Assembly: GCA_033283265.1 (NCBI GenBank)
Contig: JAWMQN010000001.1
Location: 1,981,941 to 2,045,940, forward strand
Length of the DNA stretch: 64,000 nucleotides
Reading direction: 5' to 3'
From: Mangrovimicrobium sp033283265
GTDB taxonomy: Bacteria > Pseudomonadota > Gammaproteobacteria > Pseudomonadales > Halieaceae
This document shows positions 16,439 through 25,287 of this stretch, in pieces; position 1 is the first letter of the stretch, and every line of letters begins with the position of its first letter. The notes under the pieces were generated by a model. That model was not told the DNA's origin. It saw only the letters and a program-made list of their open reading frames with translations, and did not search any database. The position numbers were made by a program, and so were the translations under genes.

Positions 16439-17116
16439 TCAAAGCTTACCTTCTGCCGCCCGGTGGTACAGCGCTTCCAGCTGGTCGGTGATCTGCTCGA
16501 TCATCCGCGTCGCCCGCGCCTGCTTGCGGGTGGCCATGTGGCTCAGGGCCATGCCGCGCATGGTGAACTGGACCAGGTCGTTGGCCAGCTCCAGCACATT
16601 GAGTTTTTCCCAGTGGGGGAAAGTCTGCTTCACCGTTTCCAGGAAGAGCTTCTCCACATCCTTCTCCGTGCGCTGCAGCTCCGTATTGAGCTCCGGATCC
16701 GTGCGCGCGGCAAACAGCAGTTCCTGATAGGCGACAAAAGAAGGCAGGTTGACATAGCGCCAGGCCGACTCCACGGACTTCCTGATGGCGTCCCGGGTAA
16801 GGCTGGATTCCGGGTTGTCGATCCCGGCCATCAGTGTCTTGTACTCGTCCAGGCGCTTCTCGTGCAGGTAGTCGATCACCGCGCGGATGACCAGGAAGCG
16901 GGAGGGGAAGTGGTGCATCATGGCGCCGCGGGAGACTCCGGCCTGGTCGGCGATCATCGCCGTGGTGGTCTGGCTGTAGCCGCGCTCCACCAGGCACTCG
17001 ATGGCCGCGTCGAGGATCGCCTTGCGGGTCAGCGCGCTCTTCTCCGCCTGCCAGCCGTCGCCCCTGCGCTGGGTGCGGGTGCCCTTCGCCCTGCTTGTCT
17101 TTTTAGCCACTGCCAT
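16439..17116 (-). CDS. TetR-family transcriptional regulator
   Basis: 225 residues with a basic 30-residue N-terminal tail (MAVAKKTSRAKGTRTQRRG) followed by the TetR helix-turn-helix: LTRKAILDAAIECLVERGYSQTTTAMIADQAGVSRGAMMHHF. The remaining ~135 residues are the helical ligand/dimer domain. It is the only regulator in the catabolic region and is divergent from the 17297 operon across operator site 6. By position it is the best candidate to bind the repeated CAAnCnnnnTTG sites and to autoregulate. Ligand unknown, perhaps a CoA thioester as for KstR2-like proteins. Confidence 0.9.
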   Translation of the reverse strand: MAVAKKTSRAKGTRTQRRGDGWQAEKSALTRKAILDAAIECLVERGYSQTTTAMIADQAGVSRGAMMHHFPSRFLVIRAVIDYLHEKRLDEYKTLMAGIDNPESSLTRDAIRKSVESAWRYVNLPSFVAYQELLFAARTDPELNTELQRTEKDVEKLFLETVKQTFPHWEKLNVLELANDLVQFTMRGMALSHMATRKQARATRMIEQITDQLEALYHRAAEGKL

Positions 17117-17191
17117 GCCTGTTCTCTCCTGATACCAGCCTGATACTGCGGGTGCCCCCGGGTCTCCGGTCGGGGCTGGGACAGATCATAA

Positions 17192-17255
17192 CGTAAAAAA
17201 ACCATCCTGTATCTAAACAAACATGCTTGCTTTTTTTATGCATGGTCACTATATT
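17192..17255. promoter_or_regulatory. Divergent operator-promoter, site 6 (tetR / E1alpha operon)
   Basis: Core CAAACATGCTTG (17218-17229). Rightward promoter TTGCTT (17227-17232), 17 bp, TATATT (17250-17255): the best -10 of the set, driving the nine-gene 17297-26912 operon. The leftward -35-like TTGTTT (17220-17215) has a weak TTTACG 17 bp on. The position suits autoregulation of tetR plus control of the operon. Confidence 0.65.
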
Positions 17256-17296
17256 CAGTCCGGATCAAAACCATAACGCCAAATCCGGAGGCAGCA

Positions 17297-18265
17297 ATGT
17301 CCTACAGCCCCGAATTCCTCCTGCGAGCCTACCGCGGCATGAAGACCATCCGCCTGTTCGAGGAGCGGGTCACCCGCGAGTTTGAAGCCGGCAATATCCC
17401 CGGCTTCGTCCATGTCTACGACGGCCAGGAGGCCATCGCCCTCGGCGTCTGCATGAACCTCGACGACGCCGACATCATCGGTAGCACCCACCGCGGCCAC
17501 GGCCACTGCATCGCCAAGGGCTGCGACGTGATCGGCATGATGAAGGAGATCATGGGCAAGGCCGACGGCCTCTGTAAGGGCAAGGGCGGCTCCATGCACA
17601 TCGCCGATATCGACAAGGGCATGCTCGGTGCCAACGCCATCGTCGGCGGCGGCCCGCCCCTGTGCAACGGCGCCGCGCTCAGCGCCAAGACCCTGAAAAC
17701 CGGCAAGGTGGCGGTGTCCTTCAACGGCGACGGCTCCTCCAACCAGGGCACGGTAATGGAGGCCCTCAACCTCGCCGTGGTGCTGCAATTGCCGCACCTC
17801 TTCGTGTTCGAGAACAACGGCTACGGCGAGGGCACCGGCGCCGACTACGCCGTGGGCAGCCGCGATATCACCAGCCGCACCGCGGCCTTCGGCATGCCCG
17901 CCGAGAAGGTCGACGGCGCAGACTTCTTCGCCGTCTACGAAGCCACCGCGAAGGCCGTGCAGCGGGCCCGTGAGGGCGGCGGCCCGAGCGCCCTGGAAGC
18001 GGACATCATCCGCTTCAGCGGCCATTTCATCGGCGACCCCCAGCGCTACCGCGCCAAGGGCGAGATCGCCCAGCTGCGCAAGGATCGCGACTGCCTGAAC
18101 TTCTTCCGCGAGCGGGTGACCGGCGAGGGCTGGCTCAAGGCCGAACAGCTGGACAGCGTCGACGGGGAAGTCGCCGCGCTGATCGAACGCGCCGTGGAGG
18201 AAGGCCTGGCATCACCCATGCCCGCGGTCTCCGAACTCACCACCGACGTCTACTGTTCCTACTGA
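17297..18265 (+). CDS. 2-oxoacid (acetoin/pyruvate-type) dehydrogenase E1 alpha
   Basis: 322-residue thiamin-diphosphate-dependent dehydrogenase alpha chain. The ThDP/Mg motif starts GDG (144-146) and runs through SSNQGTVMEAL to ENNGYGEGT. It decarboxylates a 2-oxoacid or cleaves an acyloin and reductively acylates E2 lipoyl groups. It heads a four-gene E1alpha-E1beta-E2-E3 set, 12 bp before E1beta. It looks like AcoA in build, but no acetoin regulator or AcoX is present, so the substrate may be a pathway 2-oxoacid (inference). GGAGG precedes ATG 17297. Confidence 0.88.
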   Translation: MSYSPEFLLRAYRGMKTIRLFEERVTREFEAGNIPGFVHVYDGQEAIALGVCMNLDDADIIGSTHRGHGHCIAKGCDVIGMMKEIMGKADGLCKGKGGSMHIADIDKGMLGANAIVGGGPPLCNGAALSAKTLKTGKVAVSFNGDGSSNQGTVMEALNLAVVLQLPHLFVFENNGYGEGTGADYAVGSRDITSRTAAFGMPAEKVDGADFFAVYEATAKAVQRAREGGGPSALEADIIRFSGHFIGDPQRYRAKGEIAQLRKDRDCLNFFRERVTGEGWLKAEQLDSVDGEVAALIERAVEEGLASPMPAVSELTTDVYCSY

Positions 18266-18276
18266 GGGAGGCCACC

Positions 18277-19329
18277 ATGAACCAGCCACAAAAGGCCGTG
18301 AACGTCGTCGACCAGGCGGCATCCTCGGTAAAAACCTTCCGCGAAGCCATTAACGAGGCCCTCCACCAGGAAATGGAGCGCGACCCCACCGTCATCGTCC
18401 TCGGCGAGGAGGTCTCCGGCGGTGCCGGCTGCTCCGGCGAGGACGACGCCTACGGCGGCGTGTTCGGCGTGACCAAGGGCCTGATGCCCCGGTTTGGACG
18501 CGAGCGCGTCATCGACACCCCGATCAGCGAGTCGGCCATCATCGGCGCCGCTGCCGGCGCCGCCAACACCGGCCTGCGCCCGGTCGCCGAACTGATGTTC
18601 TTCGACTTCATCGGCGTCTGCTTCGACCAGATCTTCAACCAGGCCGCCAAGTTCCGCTACATGTTCGGCGGCAAGGCGAAGACGCCGATGGTGATCCGCG
18701 CCACGGTCGGCGCCGGCATGCGCGCCGGGGCCCAGCACTCCAACATGCTGCACCCGATGGTGGTGCACGTCGCCGGCCTCAAGGTGGTGATGCCGAGCAA
18801 CGCCTACGACGCCAAGGGCCTGATGATCAGCGCCATCCGCGACGACGACCCGGTGATCTTCCTCGAGCACAAGTGCCTCTACGACGCCAAGTGCGAGGTC
18901 CCCGACGCCCCCTACACCATCCCCTTCGGCGAGGCGGCCTTCCCCCGCCAGGGCTCCGACGCCACCGTGGTGGCGATCTCGGCCATGGTGCCGAAAGCCA
19001 TCGCCGTGGCCGACAAGCTGGCCAAGGAAGGGATCCATATCGACGTCATCGACCCGCGCACGGTGTCGCCGATGGACGATGAAGCCATCCTCGAGAGCGT
19101 CGAGCTGAGCGGCCGGCTGGTCATCGTCGACGAGGCCAACGACCGCTGCGGCATGGCCGCGGATATCTCCAGCATCGTCGCGGAGCGGGCCTTCGGCGCC
19201 CTGCGCGCGCCGATCCGCAAGGTCACCCCGCCGCACACGCCGGTGCCCTTCGCGCCCTCCCTGGAGGATGCCTACATCCCCAGCGAGGCGCGCATCGAAC
19301 AGGCCGTGCGTGACGTACTGGGAGCGTGA
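18277..19329 (+). CDS. 2-oxoacid (acetoin/pyruvate-type) dehydrogenase E1 beta
   Basis: 350-residue transketolase-type beta chain that pairs with the preceding alpha to form the ThDP site. Typical blocks are VIVLGEEVSGGAG, RVIDTPISE, ELMFFDFIGVCFDQI and HPMVVHVAGLKVVMPSNAYDAKGLM, and the C-terminal domain has VIDPRTVSPMD. It carries a ~20-residue N-terminal extension. It directly abuts the E2 gene. Confidence 0.88.
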   Translation: MNQPQKAVNVVDQAASSVKTFREAINEALHQEMERDPTVIVLGEEVSGGAGCSGEDDAYGGVFGVTKGLMPRFGRERVIDTPISESAIIGAAAGAANTGLRPVAELMFFDFIGVCFDQIFNQAAKFRYMFGGKAKTPMVIRATVGAGMRAGAQHSNMLHPMVVHVAGLKVVMPSNAYDAKGLMISAIRDDDPVIFLEHKCLYDAKCEVPDAPYTIPFGEAAFPRQGSDATVVAISAMVPKAIAVADKLAKEGIHIDVIDPRTVSPMDDEAILESVELSGRLVIVDEANDRCGMAADISSIVAERAFGALRAPIRKVTPPHTPVPFAPSLEDAYIPSEARIEQAVRDVLGA

Positions 19330-19331
19330 GC

Positions 19332-20843
19332 ATGAGCGGCCAGATACAGACCATCACCATGCCCAAGTGGGGCATGGAAATGACCGAGGGCCTGGTCGGC
19401 GAATGGTATGTCGCCGTCGGCGCCGAAGTCGCCGAGGGCGATGACCTGGTCGATGTGGAGACCAGCAAGATCGTCAACACGGTGACGGCGACGGCCTCCG
19501 GCGTGCTGCAACGCATCATTGCCAGTCCGGGTGACAACCTGCCGGTGGGTGCGGTGCTCGGGGTACTCGCCCCGGCGGGTACCGCCGAGGCGGACATCGA
19601 GGCTTTTGTCGGCCAGTTCGGCGGCGCTGTCGAAGCCGCGCCGGCGCCCGCAGAGACAGCGGCGGCAGCTCCAGCTCCCGCAGCCGCGCCGATTGTGCAG
19701 GCGGTGGCCGAAGCGGCCCCAGCCGCAGCACCTGCCCCGGCACCCGCAGCGAACGGCGGCCTCGCCGCCCTCGCCGACGGTCCCGATGACAGCGCCGTGG
19801 CCGCCTCACCGGTGGCCCGCAGGCTGGCGGCCCACTACGGCGTCAACCTGAACAATATTCCCGCCAGCGGCCCCCACGGCCGGGTCAGCAAGGCCGACCT
19901 GGAAGCCGCGGTAGCGGCCGCCGGTGGCAGCCTGCTTGCCCCCTCCCCCGCCAGCGGCAGTGCCGCGGCCGCGGACGACAGCGCGGTCGCCGCCACCCCG
20001 GTGGCGCGCCGGCTGGCCCTCGAGCTGGGCGTCAACCTCAACGACTGTCGCAGCAGCGGCAGCCGCGGCCGGGTCTGCAAGGCCGACGTCGAGGCCCGCG
20101 CGGCGCTCAACGGCAGGGCGAGCATTGTCCCGGCAGCGAGCAGCCCAGCCGAAAGTGCCCCGGCCTTCGAGGAGCGCCCGCTCAGCGGCATGCGCAAGAC
20201 CATCGCCGCCCGCCTGCAGCAGTCCAAGCAGACCGCCCCCCACTTCCGGGTGCAGGTGGACGCGCAACTGGACGCCCTGCTGGCCCTGCGCACGGCACTC
20301 AACAATGCCCACAGCGAGGCGAAGATTTCCGTCAACGACTTCATCATCAAGGCCTGCGCCAGTGCGCTGGTCCGGGTGCCCGAGGTCAACGTGCAGTTCG
20401 ACGGCGAGCAGGTGCGCTATTTCAGCGACGCCGACATCGCCGTGGCGGTGGCCCTCGACGACGGCCTGATCACCCCCATCGTGCGCGGCGCCAACAAAAA
20501 AGGCCTGGTCGCGATCTCCAACGAGGTGCGCGACCTCGCCACCCGGGCCAAACTCGGCCGGCTGCAGGCGGAGGAATTCCAGGGCGGCACCTTCAGTGTC
20601 TCCAACCTCGGCATGTTCGGGGTCAAGCAGTTCGACGCCATCATCAACCCGCCCCAGTGCGCCATCCTCGCGGTGGGCGCCGGGGAACCGCGCCCGGTGT
20701 GGCGCGACGGCAGCTGGCAGGCGGCGACCGTGGTCAGCCTGTCCCTGTCCAGCGACCACCGCATCATCGACGGCGCCGTGGCCGCCCGCTTCATGGCCGC
20801 GCTCAAGGGCTTCCTCGAGGAGCCCGGCACCATGCTGGGTTAG
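19332..20843 (+). CDS. Dihydrolipoamide acyltransferase E2 with two E3-binding domains
   Basis: 503 residues: a lipoyl domain (lipoyl Lys46 in ETSKI), an Ala/Pro linker, a first peripheral-subunit-binding domain (~155-195, SPVARRLAAHYGVNLNNI), a second (~217-258, TPVARRLALELGVNLNDC), then the catalytic domain with DHRIIDG (His476, Asp480). It transfers the acyl group to CoA. One subunit-binding domain is normal; a duplicated one is uncommon and looks like a tandem duplication that includes the preceding DDSAVAA segment. ATG 19332 is taken with GGGAG 8 bp upstream; GTG 19326 is an alternative. Confidence 0.9.
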   Translation: MSGQIQTITMPKWGMEMTEGLVGEWYVAVGAEVAEGDDLVDVETSKIVNTVTATASGVLQRIIASPGDNLPVGAVLGVLAPAGTAEADIEAFVGQFGGAVEAAPAPAETAAAAPAPAAAPIVQAVAEAAPAAAPAPAPAANGGLAALADGPDDSAVAASPVARRLAAHYGVNLNNIPASGPHGRVSKADLEAAVAAAGGSLLAPSPASGSAAAADDSAVAATPVARRLALELGVNLNDCRSSGSRGRVCKADVEARAALNGRASIVPAASSPAESAPAFEERPLSGMRKTIAARLQQSKQTAPHFRVQVDAQLDALLALRTALNNAHSEAKISVNDFIIKACASALVRVPEVNVQFDGEQVRYFSDADIAVAVALDDGLITPIVRGANKKGLVAISNEVRDLATRAKLGRLQAEEFQGGTFSVSNLGMFGVKQFDAIINPPQCAILAVGAGEPRPVWRDGSWQAATVVSLSLSSDHRIIDGAVAARFMAALKGFLEEPGTMLG

Positions 20844-20852
20844 GAGCGAGCA

Positions 20853-22247
20853 ATGGCCGAGAAATTCGACCTGGTAGTGGTAGGCAGCGGCCCCGGCGGC
20901 TACATCGCCGCGGTGCGCGCCTCGCAACTGGGCTTTCGCACCGCCATCGTCGAGCGCGAGCGCCTCGGCGGGGTCTGCCTCAACTGGGGCTGCATCCCGA
21001 CCAAGGCGCTGCTGCGCGGGGCGGAATTGTTCCACCAGCTCAAGCTGGGCGAGCAGTTCGGCATCCGGGTGGAAAACAGCAGTGTCGACCTGGCCAAACT
21101 GGTCGGCCACAGCCGCGGCGTGGCGGACAAGCTCTCCGGCGGCATCGCCTGGCTGATGCGCAAGCACAATGTCACGGTGATCGAGGGCAACGCCCGCGTC
21201 AGCGGCAAGTGCCAGCTGGAAGTCGCTACCGGCAAGGGCAGCACGACCATCGAAGCGGCGCACATCGTGCTCGCCACCGGCGCCCACGCCCGCGACCTGC
21301 CCGGCATTCCCTTCGACGGCGAACTGGTGTGGAGCGCCCGCGAGGCGATGACGCCGAAGGCCCTGCCGCAGAAGCTGCTGATCATCGGCGCCGGCGCCAT
21401 CGGTGTCGAGTTCGCCAGCCTCTACAACGACCTCGGCAGCGAGGTCACCCTGGTGGAGGCGCTGCCGCGCATCCTGCCGGTCGAGGACGCCGACGTCTCC
21501 GCCTTTGTCGACAAGGCCTTTCGCGCGCGCGGCATGACCATCCACACCGGGGCGAAAGTCGAGGGCGTACGTCCCGCAGGCAATGGCGTAAGCGCCACCC
21601 TGAACAGCAACGGTGAAACCCGCGAACTGCAGTTCGACCGGGTGATCCTCGCCGTCGGCATCGGCGGCAACCTCGACGGCCTCGGTCTCGAGGCCCTCGG
21701 GGTGAAACTCGACCGCGGCTTCATCGCCACCGACGAGTACTGCCGCACCAACGTGGTCGGCCTCTACGCCATCGGCGACATCGCCGGCCCGCCCTGGCTG
21801 GCGCACAAGGCCAGCCACGAGGCGGTGATCTGCGTGGAGAAGATCGCCGGCGTGGCCGGGGTGAAGCCGCTGGACAAGAGCCATGTACCCGGCTGCACCT
21901 ACTGCCGGCCCCAGGTCGCCAGTGTCGGCCTGAGCGAGAGCGCCGCCCGCGAGAGCGGCCGCGAGATTCGCGTCGGCCGCTTCGACCTGGCCGCCAACGG
22001 CAAGGCGCTGGCCATCGGCGAGGCCGCCGGCTTCGTCAAGACCGTTTTCGACGCGTCGACCGGGGAACTGCTCGGCGCGCACATGACCGGCCCGGAAGTC
22101 ACCGAACAGATCCAGGGCTTTGCGCTGGCCCGGGGCATGGAGGCCACCGAGGCTGAACTGAAACACGCGATATTCCCGCACCCGACCCTGTCCGAGGCGA
22201 TGCACGAGTCCGTGCTCGACGCCTGGGGCGAGGCGCTGAACCACTAG
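20853..22247 (+). CDS. lpdA: Dihydrolipoyl dehydrogenase E3
   Basis: 464-residue flavoprotein disulfide reductase that reoxidises lipoyl groups with NAD+. FAD loop GSGPGGYIAA near residue 11; redox disulfide GGVCLNWGC (Cys42, Cys47); NAD loop IGAGAIGVEF; FAD motif YAIGDIAG; active-site His443 and Glu448 in HPTLSEAMHE. All key residues are present. It completes the complex 9 bp after E2; a local E3 suggests the complex is a dedicated one. Confidence 0.93.
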   Translation: MAEKFDLVVVGSGPGGYIAAVRASQLGFRTAIVERERLGGVCLNWGCIPTKALLRGAELFHQLKLGEQFGIRVENSSVDLAKLVGHSRGVADKLSGGIAWLMRKHNVTVIEGNARVSGKCQLEVATGKGSTTIEAAHIVLATGAHARDLPGIPFDGELVWSAREAMTPKALPQKLLIIGAGAIGVEFASLYNDLGSEVTLVEALPRILPVEDADVSAFVDKAFRARGMTIHTGAKVEGVRPAGNGVSATLNSNGETRELQFDRVILAVGIGGNLDGLGLEALGVKLDRGFIATDEYCRTNVVGLYAIGDIAGPPWLAHKASHEAVICVEKIAGVAGVKPLDKSHVPGCTYCRPQVASVGLSESAARESGREIRVGRFDLAANGKALAIGEAAGFVKTVFDASTGELLGAHMTGPEVTEQIQGFALARGMEATEAELKHAIFPHPTLSEAMHESVLDAWGEALNH

Positions 22248-22256
22248 GAGCGACAG

Positions 22257-22691
22257 ATGGCGGAACAACTGCCAATCCAGGAGGGCCTGTTCACCTGGCC
22301 CGCGGACCGGCCCCAGCTGCTGGGCAGCCGCTGCCGCCGCTGCGGCGAGTACGCCTTCCCCGCCCAGCCCGACTGCCGCAGCTGCAGCGGCCAGGACACC
22401 GAGATCGTCGAGCTCGGCGACCGCGGCACCCTGTGGACCTGGACCATCCAGAGCTTCATGCCGAAGACCCCCTATGCCAGCGACGAGACCGCGGAGAACT
22501 TCCGCCCCTACGGCGTCGGCTACGTGGAGATGCCCGGCGGCCTGCGGGTCGAGACGCGCCTGCACGAAAACACCGCGGAGGAACTGCGCATCGGCATGCC
22601 CATGCAACTGGTCATCGAACCCTTCCGCACCGACGAGGCCGGCAGGCAGCTGATGGCCTTCAGTTTCAAGGCCGCCGGGGAGGGCCACTGA
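22257..22691 (+). CDS. Zn-ribbon OB-fold (DUF35) acyl-CoA-binding partner
   Basis: 144 residues. A zinc ribbon with CxxC pairs (Cys26/Cys29 and Cys40/Cys43) is followed by an OB fold (TEIVELGDRGTLWTWT...PYGVGYVEM). DUF35 proteins form complexes with thiolases, steroid aldolases and hydratases. It sits 1 bp before the thiolase-like gene, the classic DUF35-thiolase pair. The zinc site is intact. Its role is probably to complete the substrate pocket of the neighbour. Confidence 0.9.
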   Translation: MAEQLPIQEGLFTWPADRPQLLGSRCRRCGEYAFPAQPDCRSCSGQDTEIVELGDRGTLWTWTIQSFMPKTPYASDETAENFRPYGVGYVEMPGGLRVETRLHENTAEELRIGMPMQLVIEPFRTDEAGRQLMAFSFKAAGEGH

Positions 22692-22692
22692 G

Positions 22693-23835
22693 ATGGACGT
22701 AGCAATCATCGGTATCGGCCTGCACCGCTTCGGCCGCAGTGACGGCATGAGCGGCCAGCAACAGGGCGCGGCGGCGGTGCGCGCGGCTCTGGCCGACGCC
22801 GGCGCCGACTGGAAGCAGATGCAGTTCGCCTACGGCGGCAGCCAGGACGCCGGCAACGCCGACGCCCTGGTCAACGAACTCGGCCTCACCGGCCTGCAGT
22901 TCACCAACATCTGGAACGGCTGCGCCACCGGCGGCAGCTCCCTGCACGCCGCCTACACCGCGATCAAGTCCGGCGAGTACGACCTCGGCGTGGTGGTCGG
23001 TTTCGACAAGCACCCCCGCGGCGCCTTCAACCCGCAGCCGAAAGACTGGGGCCTCGGCGACTGGTACGGCGAGACCGGCATGATGCTGACCACCCAGTTC
23101 TTCGCCATGAAGATCCAGCGCTACATGCACGACTACGGCATTTCCAACGACGCCCTGGTGCGGGTGGCCGAGAAAGCCTTCTACAACGGTTCCCTGACCC
23201 CCACGGCCTGGCGCACCACGGCGCTCTCCTACGAGGAGATCGCCAATTCGATGATGGTCAGCGACCCGCTGCGCAAGTACATGTTCTGCAGCCCCGCCGA
23301 GGGCGGCGCCGCGCTGGTCCTGTGCAACGCGAAGGTGGCGAAGCAGTTCACCAGCAAACCCCTGTATATCAAGGCGGCCGCGGTGCGCTCGCGCCACTAC
23401 GGCAGCTTCGAGGTGTTCAGCCCGTCCCAGGCGCCGCGGGTCAACGACTCGCCGACGGTGACCGCCTCCCGCGCGGCCTTCGAACTGGCCGGCCTCGGCC
23501 CGGAGGACATGCACGTACTGCAACTGCAGGACACCGACAGCGGCACCGAGATCATCCACATGGCGGAGAACGGTTTCTGCGCCCACGGCGAGCAGGAAAA
23601 ACTGCTGCGCGAGGGCGCCACCCGTATCGACGGGCGGCTGCCGGTGAACACCGACGGCGGCTGCCTCGCCAACGGCGAGCCGGTCGGCGCCTCCGGCCTG
23701 CGCCAGGTCTACGAGGTCTGCGTCCAGTTGCGCGGCGAGGGCGGCGCGCGGCAGGTGCAGGGCAAGCCGCAGGTCGGCTACACCCACGTGTACGGGGCGC
23801 CGGGCATCAGTGGAGTGAACATCATAAGCGCGTGA
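22693..23835 (+). CDS. Thiolase-superfamily (SCP-x/lipid-transfer type) protein
   Basis: 380-residue thiolase-fold protein with a nucleophile-position cysteine in NGCATGGSS (Cys77). The usual GHPxGATG histidine motif reads GEPVGASG, so the His is replaced by Glu329, and the C-terminal CxG becomes GAPGISG. This places it with thiolase-like proteins that work with DUF35 partners, including retro-aldolases of steroid side chains, rather than with standard beta-ketothiolases. It may cleave a C-C bond by aldol or thiolytic chemistry; which one is open. Confidence 0.85.
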   Translation: MDVAIIGIGLHRFGRSDGMSGQQQGAAAVRAALADAGADWKQMQFAYGGSQDAGNADALVNELGLTGLQFTNIWNGCATGGSSLHAAYTAIKSGEYDLGVVVGFDKHPRGAFNPQPKDWGLGDWYGETGMMLTTQFFAMKIQRYMHDYGISNDALVRVAEKAFYNGSLTPTAWRTTALSYEEIANSMMVSDPLRKYMFCSPAEGGAALVLCNAKVAKQFTSKPLYIKAAAVRSRHYGSFEVFSPSQAPRVNDSPTVTASRAAFELAGLGPEDMHVLQLQDTDSGTEIIHMAENGFCAHGEQEKLLREGATRIDGRLPVNTDGGCLANGEPVGASGLRQVYEVCVQLRGEGGARQVQGKPQVGYTHVYGAPGISGVNIISA

Positions 23836-23878
23836 TTCCACAGGGCTCGCGCAAGCAATAACGACAGAGGTGAGCACG

Positions 23879-25267
23879 ATGAACGAAGCAGCAAAACCAC
23901 GCCAGCAGGGCGGCGACGCACGCTGTCCCGGCACCTCCTTCCAGGATCTCCTCGACCTGGAAGAGGTTCCGGTACCCGCCTACCTGCGGGAGAACACCAA
24001 CCCCGACATGGGCGACGAGGACCTGCCGGTGGAGCGCTACATAGCGCGCGAATTCCACAATGCAGAGAAGGAAAAGCTGTGGCCGAAGGCCTGGCAGATG
24101 GCCTGCCGCGAGGAGGACATCCCCGAGGTCGGCGACCACCACGTCTACGACATCATCGACCAGTCGGTGATCATCGTGCGCAGCGCGGAGAACGAGATCC
24201 GCGGCCTGATCAACTCCTGCCTGCACCGCGGCCGCCTGCTGCGCGACGAGGGCGGCAGCGTCAGCGAATTCCGCTGCCCCTTCCACGGCGCCACCTGGGG
24301 CCTGGACGGTGCATTCAAGAGCATTCCCTGCGCCTGGGACTTCAGCCACCTGACCGAAAAGCAGGACATGAACCTGCCCGAGGTCCAGGTCGCCACCTGG
24401 GGCGGCTTCGTGTTTATCAACTTCGACGAGAACGCGCAGCCCTTCGAGGACTACCTGGGCGTGCTGCCGGAGCACTTCGCCCGCTTCCCGCTGCAGGATT
24501 ACTACAAGGGCATCCACGTGCAGCGGGTGGTGCAGTGCAACTGGAAAGTCGGCGCGGAAGCCTTCATGGAGTCCTTCCACACCGTGGAGACCCACCGCCA
24601 GATCCTCACTTTCACCGGCGACGCCAACTCCCAGTACGACACCTTCGGCGACAACATCAGCCGCTCGGTGACGCCGATGGGCGTACCCAGCCCGCACCTG
24701 TCGGAGATCACCGAGGAAGACGTCATGCGCGACATCCTCAAGCTCTCCGGGCGCATGGCCAAGGACAGCGACGAGGGCGTGGAAATGCCCGACGACCTCA
24801 CCGCGCGCAAGTACGTGGCCAACATGAACCGGGAAATCTTCGAGCAGACCGCCGGCGAGGATTTCTCCGACGCCACCATGGCGGAGCTGGAGGACGCCAT
24901 CCTCTACAGCCTGTTCCCCAACTTCCAGATCTGGATCGGCTACCACGGCAACATCGTCTACCGCTTCATTCCCAACGGCGACGACCCGGACAGCTGCATC
25001 TTCGACATCATGCTGCTGTTCCGCTACCCGAAAGGCAGCGAGCGCCCGGCTGCGGTCCCGGTGCACGTCATCCCCGCCGACCAGCCCTTCGCCGCCGCCG
25101 AGGAACTCGGCGCCCTGGGCCCGGTGTTCGACCAGGACGACAGCAACATGGGCGCGGTGCAAAAGGGCATGAAGGCTTCCGCCAAGGGCGCGGTGAGTCT
25201 CGGCAGCTACCAGGAGAGCCGTATCCGCCACCTGCACCAGACCCTCGACAAGTACCTGCAGGCATGA
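23879..25267 (+). CDS. Rieske ring-hydroxylating oxygenase, alpha subunit (4 of 4)
   Basis: 462 residues with Rieske ligands CLHR (Cys114, His116) and CPFHGA (Cys133, His136), and iron ligands ESFHTVETH (His234, His239). It is the nearest relative of 12208-13623 (common N-terminal extension, spacing and C-terminus). ATG 23879 has AGAGG 8 bp upstream. It is embedded mid-operon between the thiolase and a ThuA-like gene, the only oxygenase in the operon that also encodes the E1-E2-E3 complex. Substrate unknown. Confidence 0.9.
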   Translation: MNEAAKPRQQGGDARCPGTSFQDLLDLEEVPVPAYLRENTNPDMGDEDLPVERYIAREFHNAEKEKLWPKAWQMACREEDIPEVGDHHVYDIIDQSVIIVRSAENEIRGLINSCLHRGRLLRDEGGSVSEFRCPFHGATWGLDGAFKSIPCAWDFSHLTEKQDMNLPEVQVATWGGFVFINFDENAQPFEDYLGVLPEHFARFPLQDYYKGIHVQRVVQCNWKVGAEAFMESFHTVETHRQILTFTGDANSQYDTFGDNISRSVTPMGVPSPHLSEITEEDVMRDILKLSGRMAKDSDEGVEMPDDLTARKYVANMNREIFEQTAGEDFSDATMAELEDAILYSLFPNFQIWIGYHGNIVYRFIPNGDDPDSCIFDIMLLFRYPKGSERPAAVPVHVIPADQPFAAAEELGALGPVFDQDDSNMGAVQKGMKASAKGAVSLGSYQESRIRHLHQTLDKYLQA

Positions 25268-25287
25268 GCAGCGCGGGAGACAGGGGC

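Noticed and set aside
19806..22748. A 980-codon open frame on the minus strand opposite the E2, E3 and DUF35 genes.
   Set aside because: It has the low-complexity Ala/Gly/Val/His composition of an antisense shadow in GC-rich DNA and no family motif, while the plus-strand genes have complete active sites.
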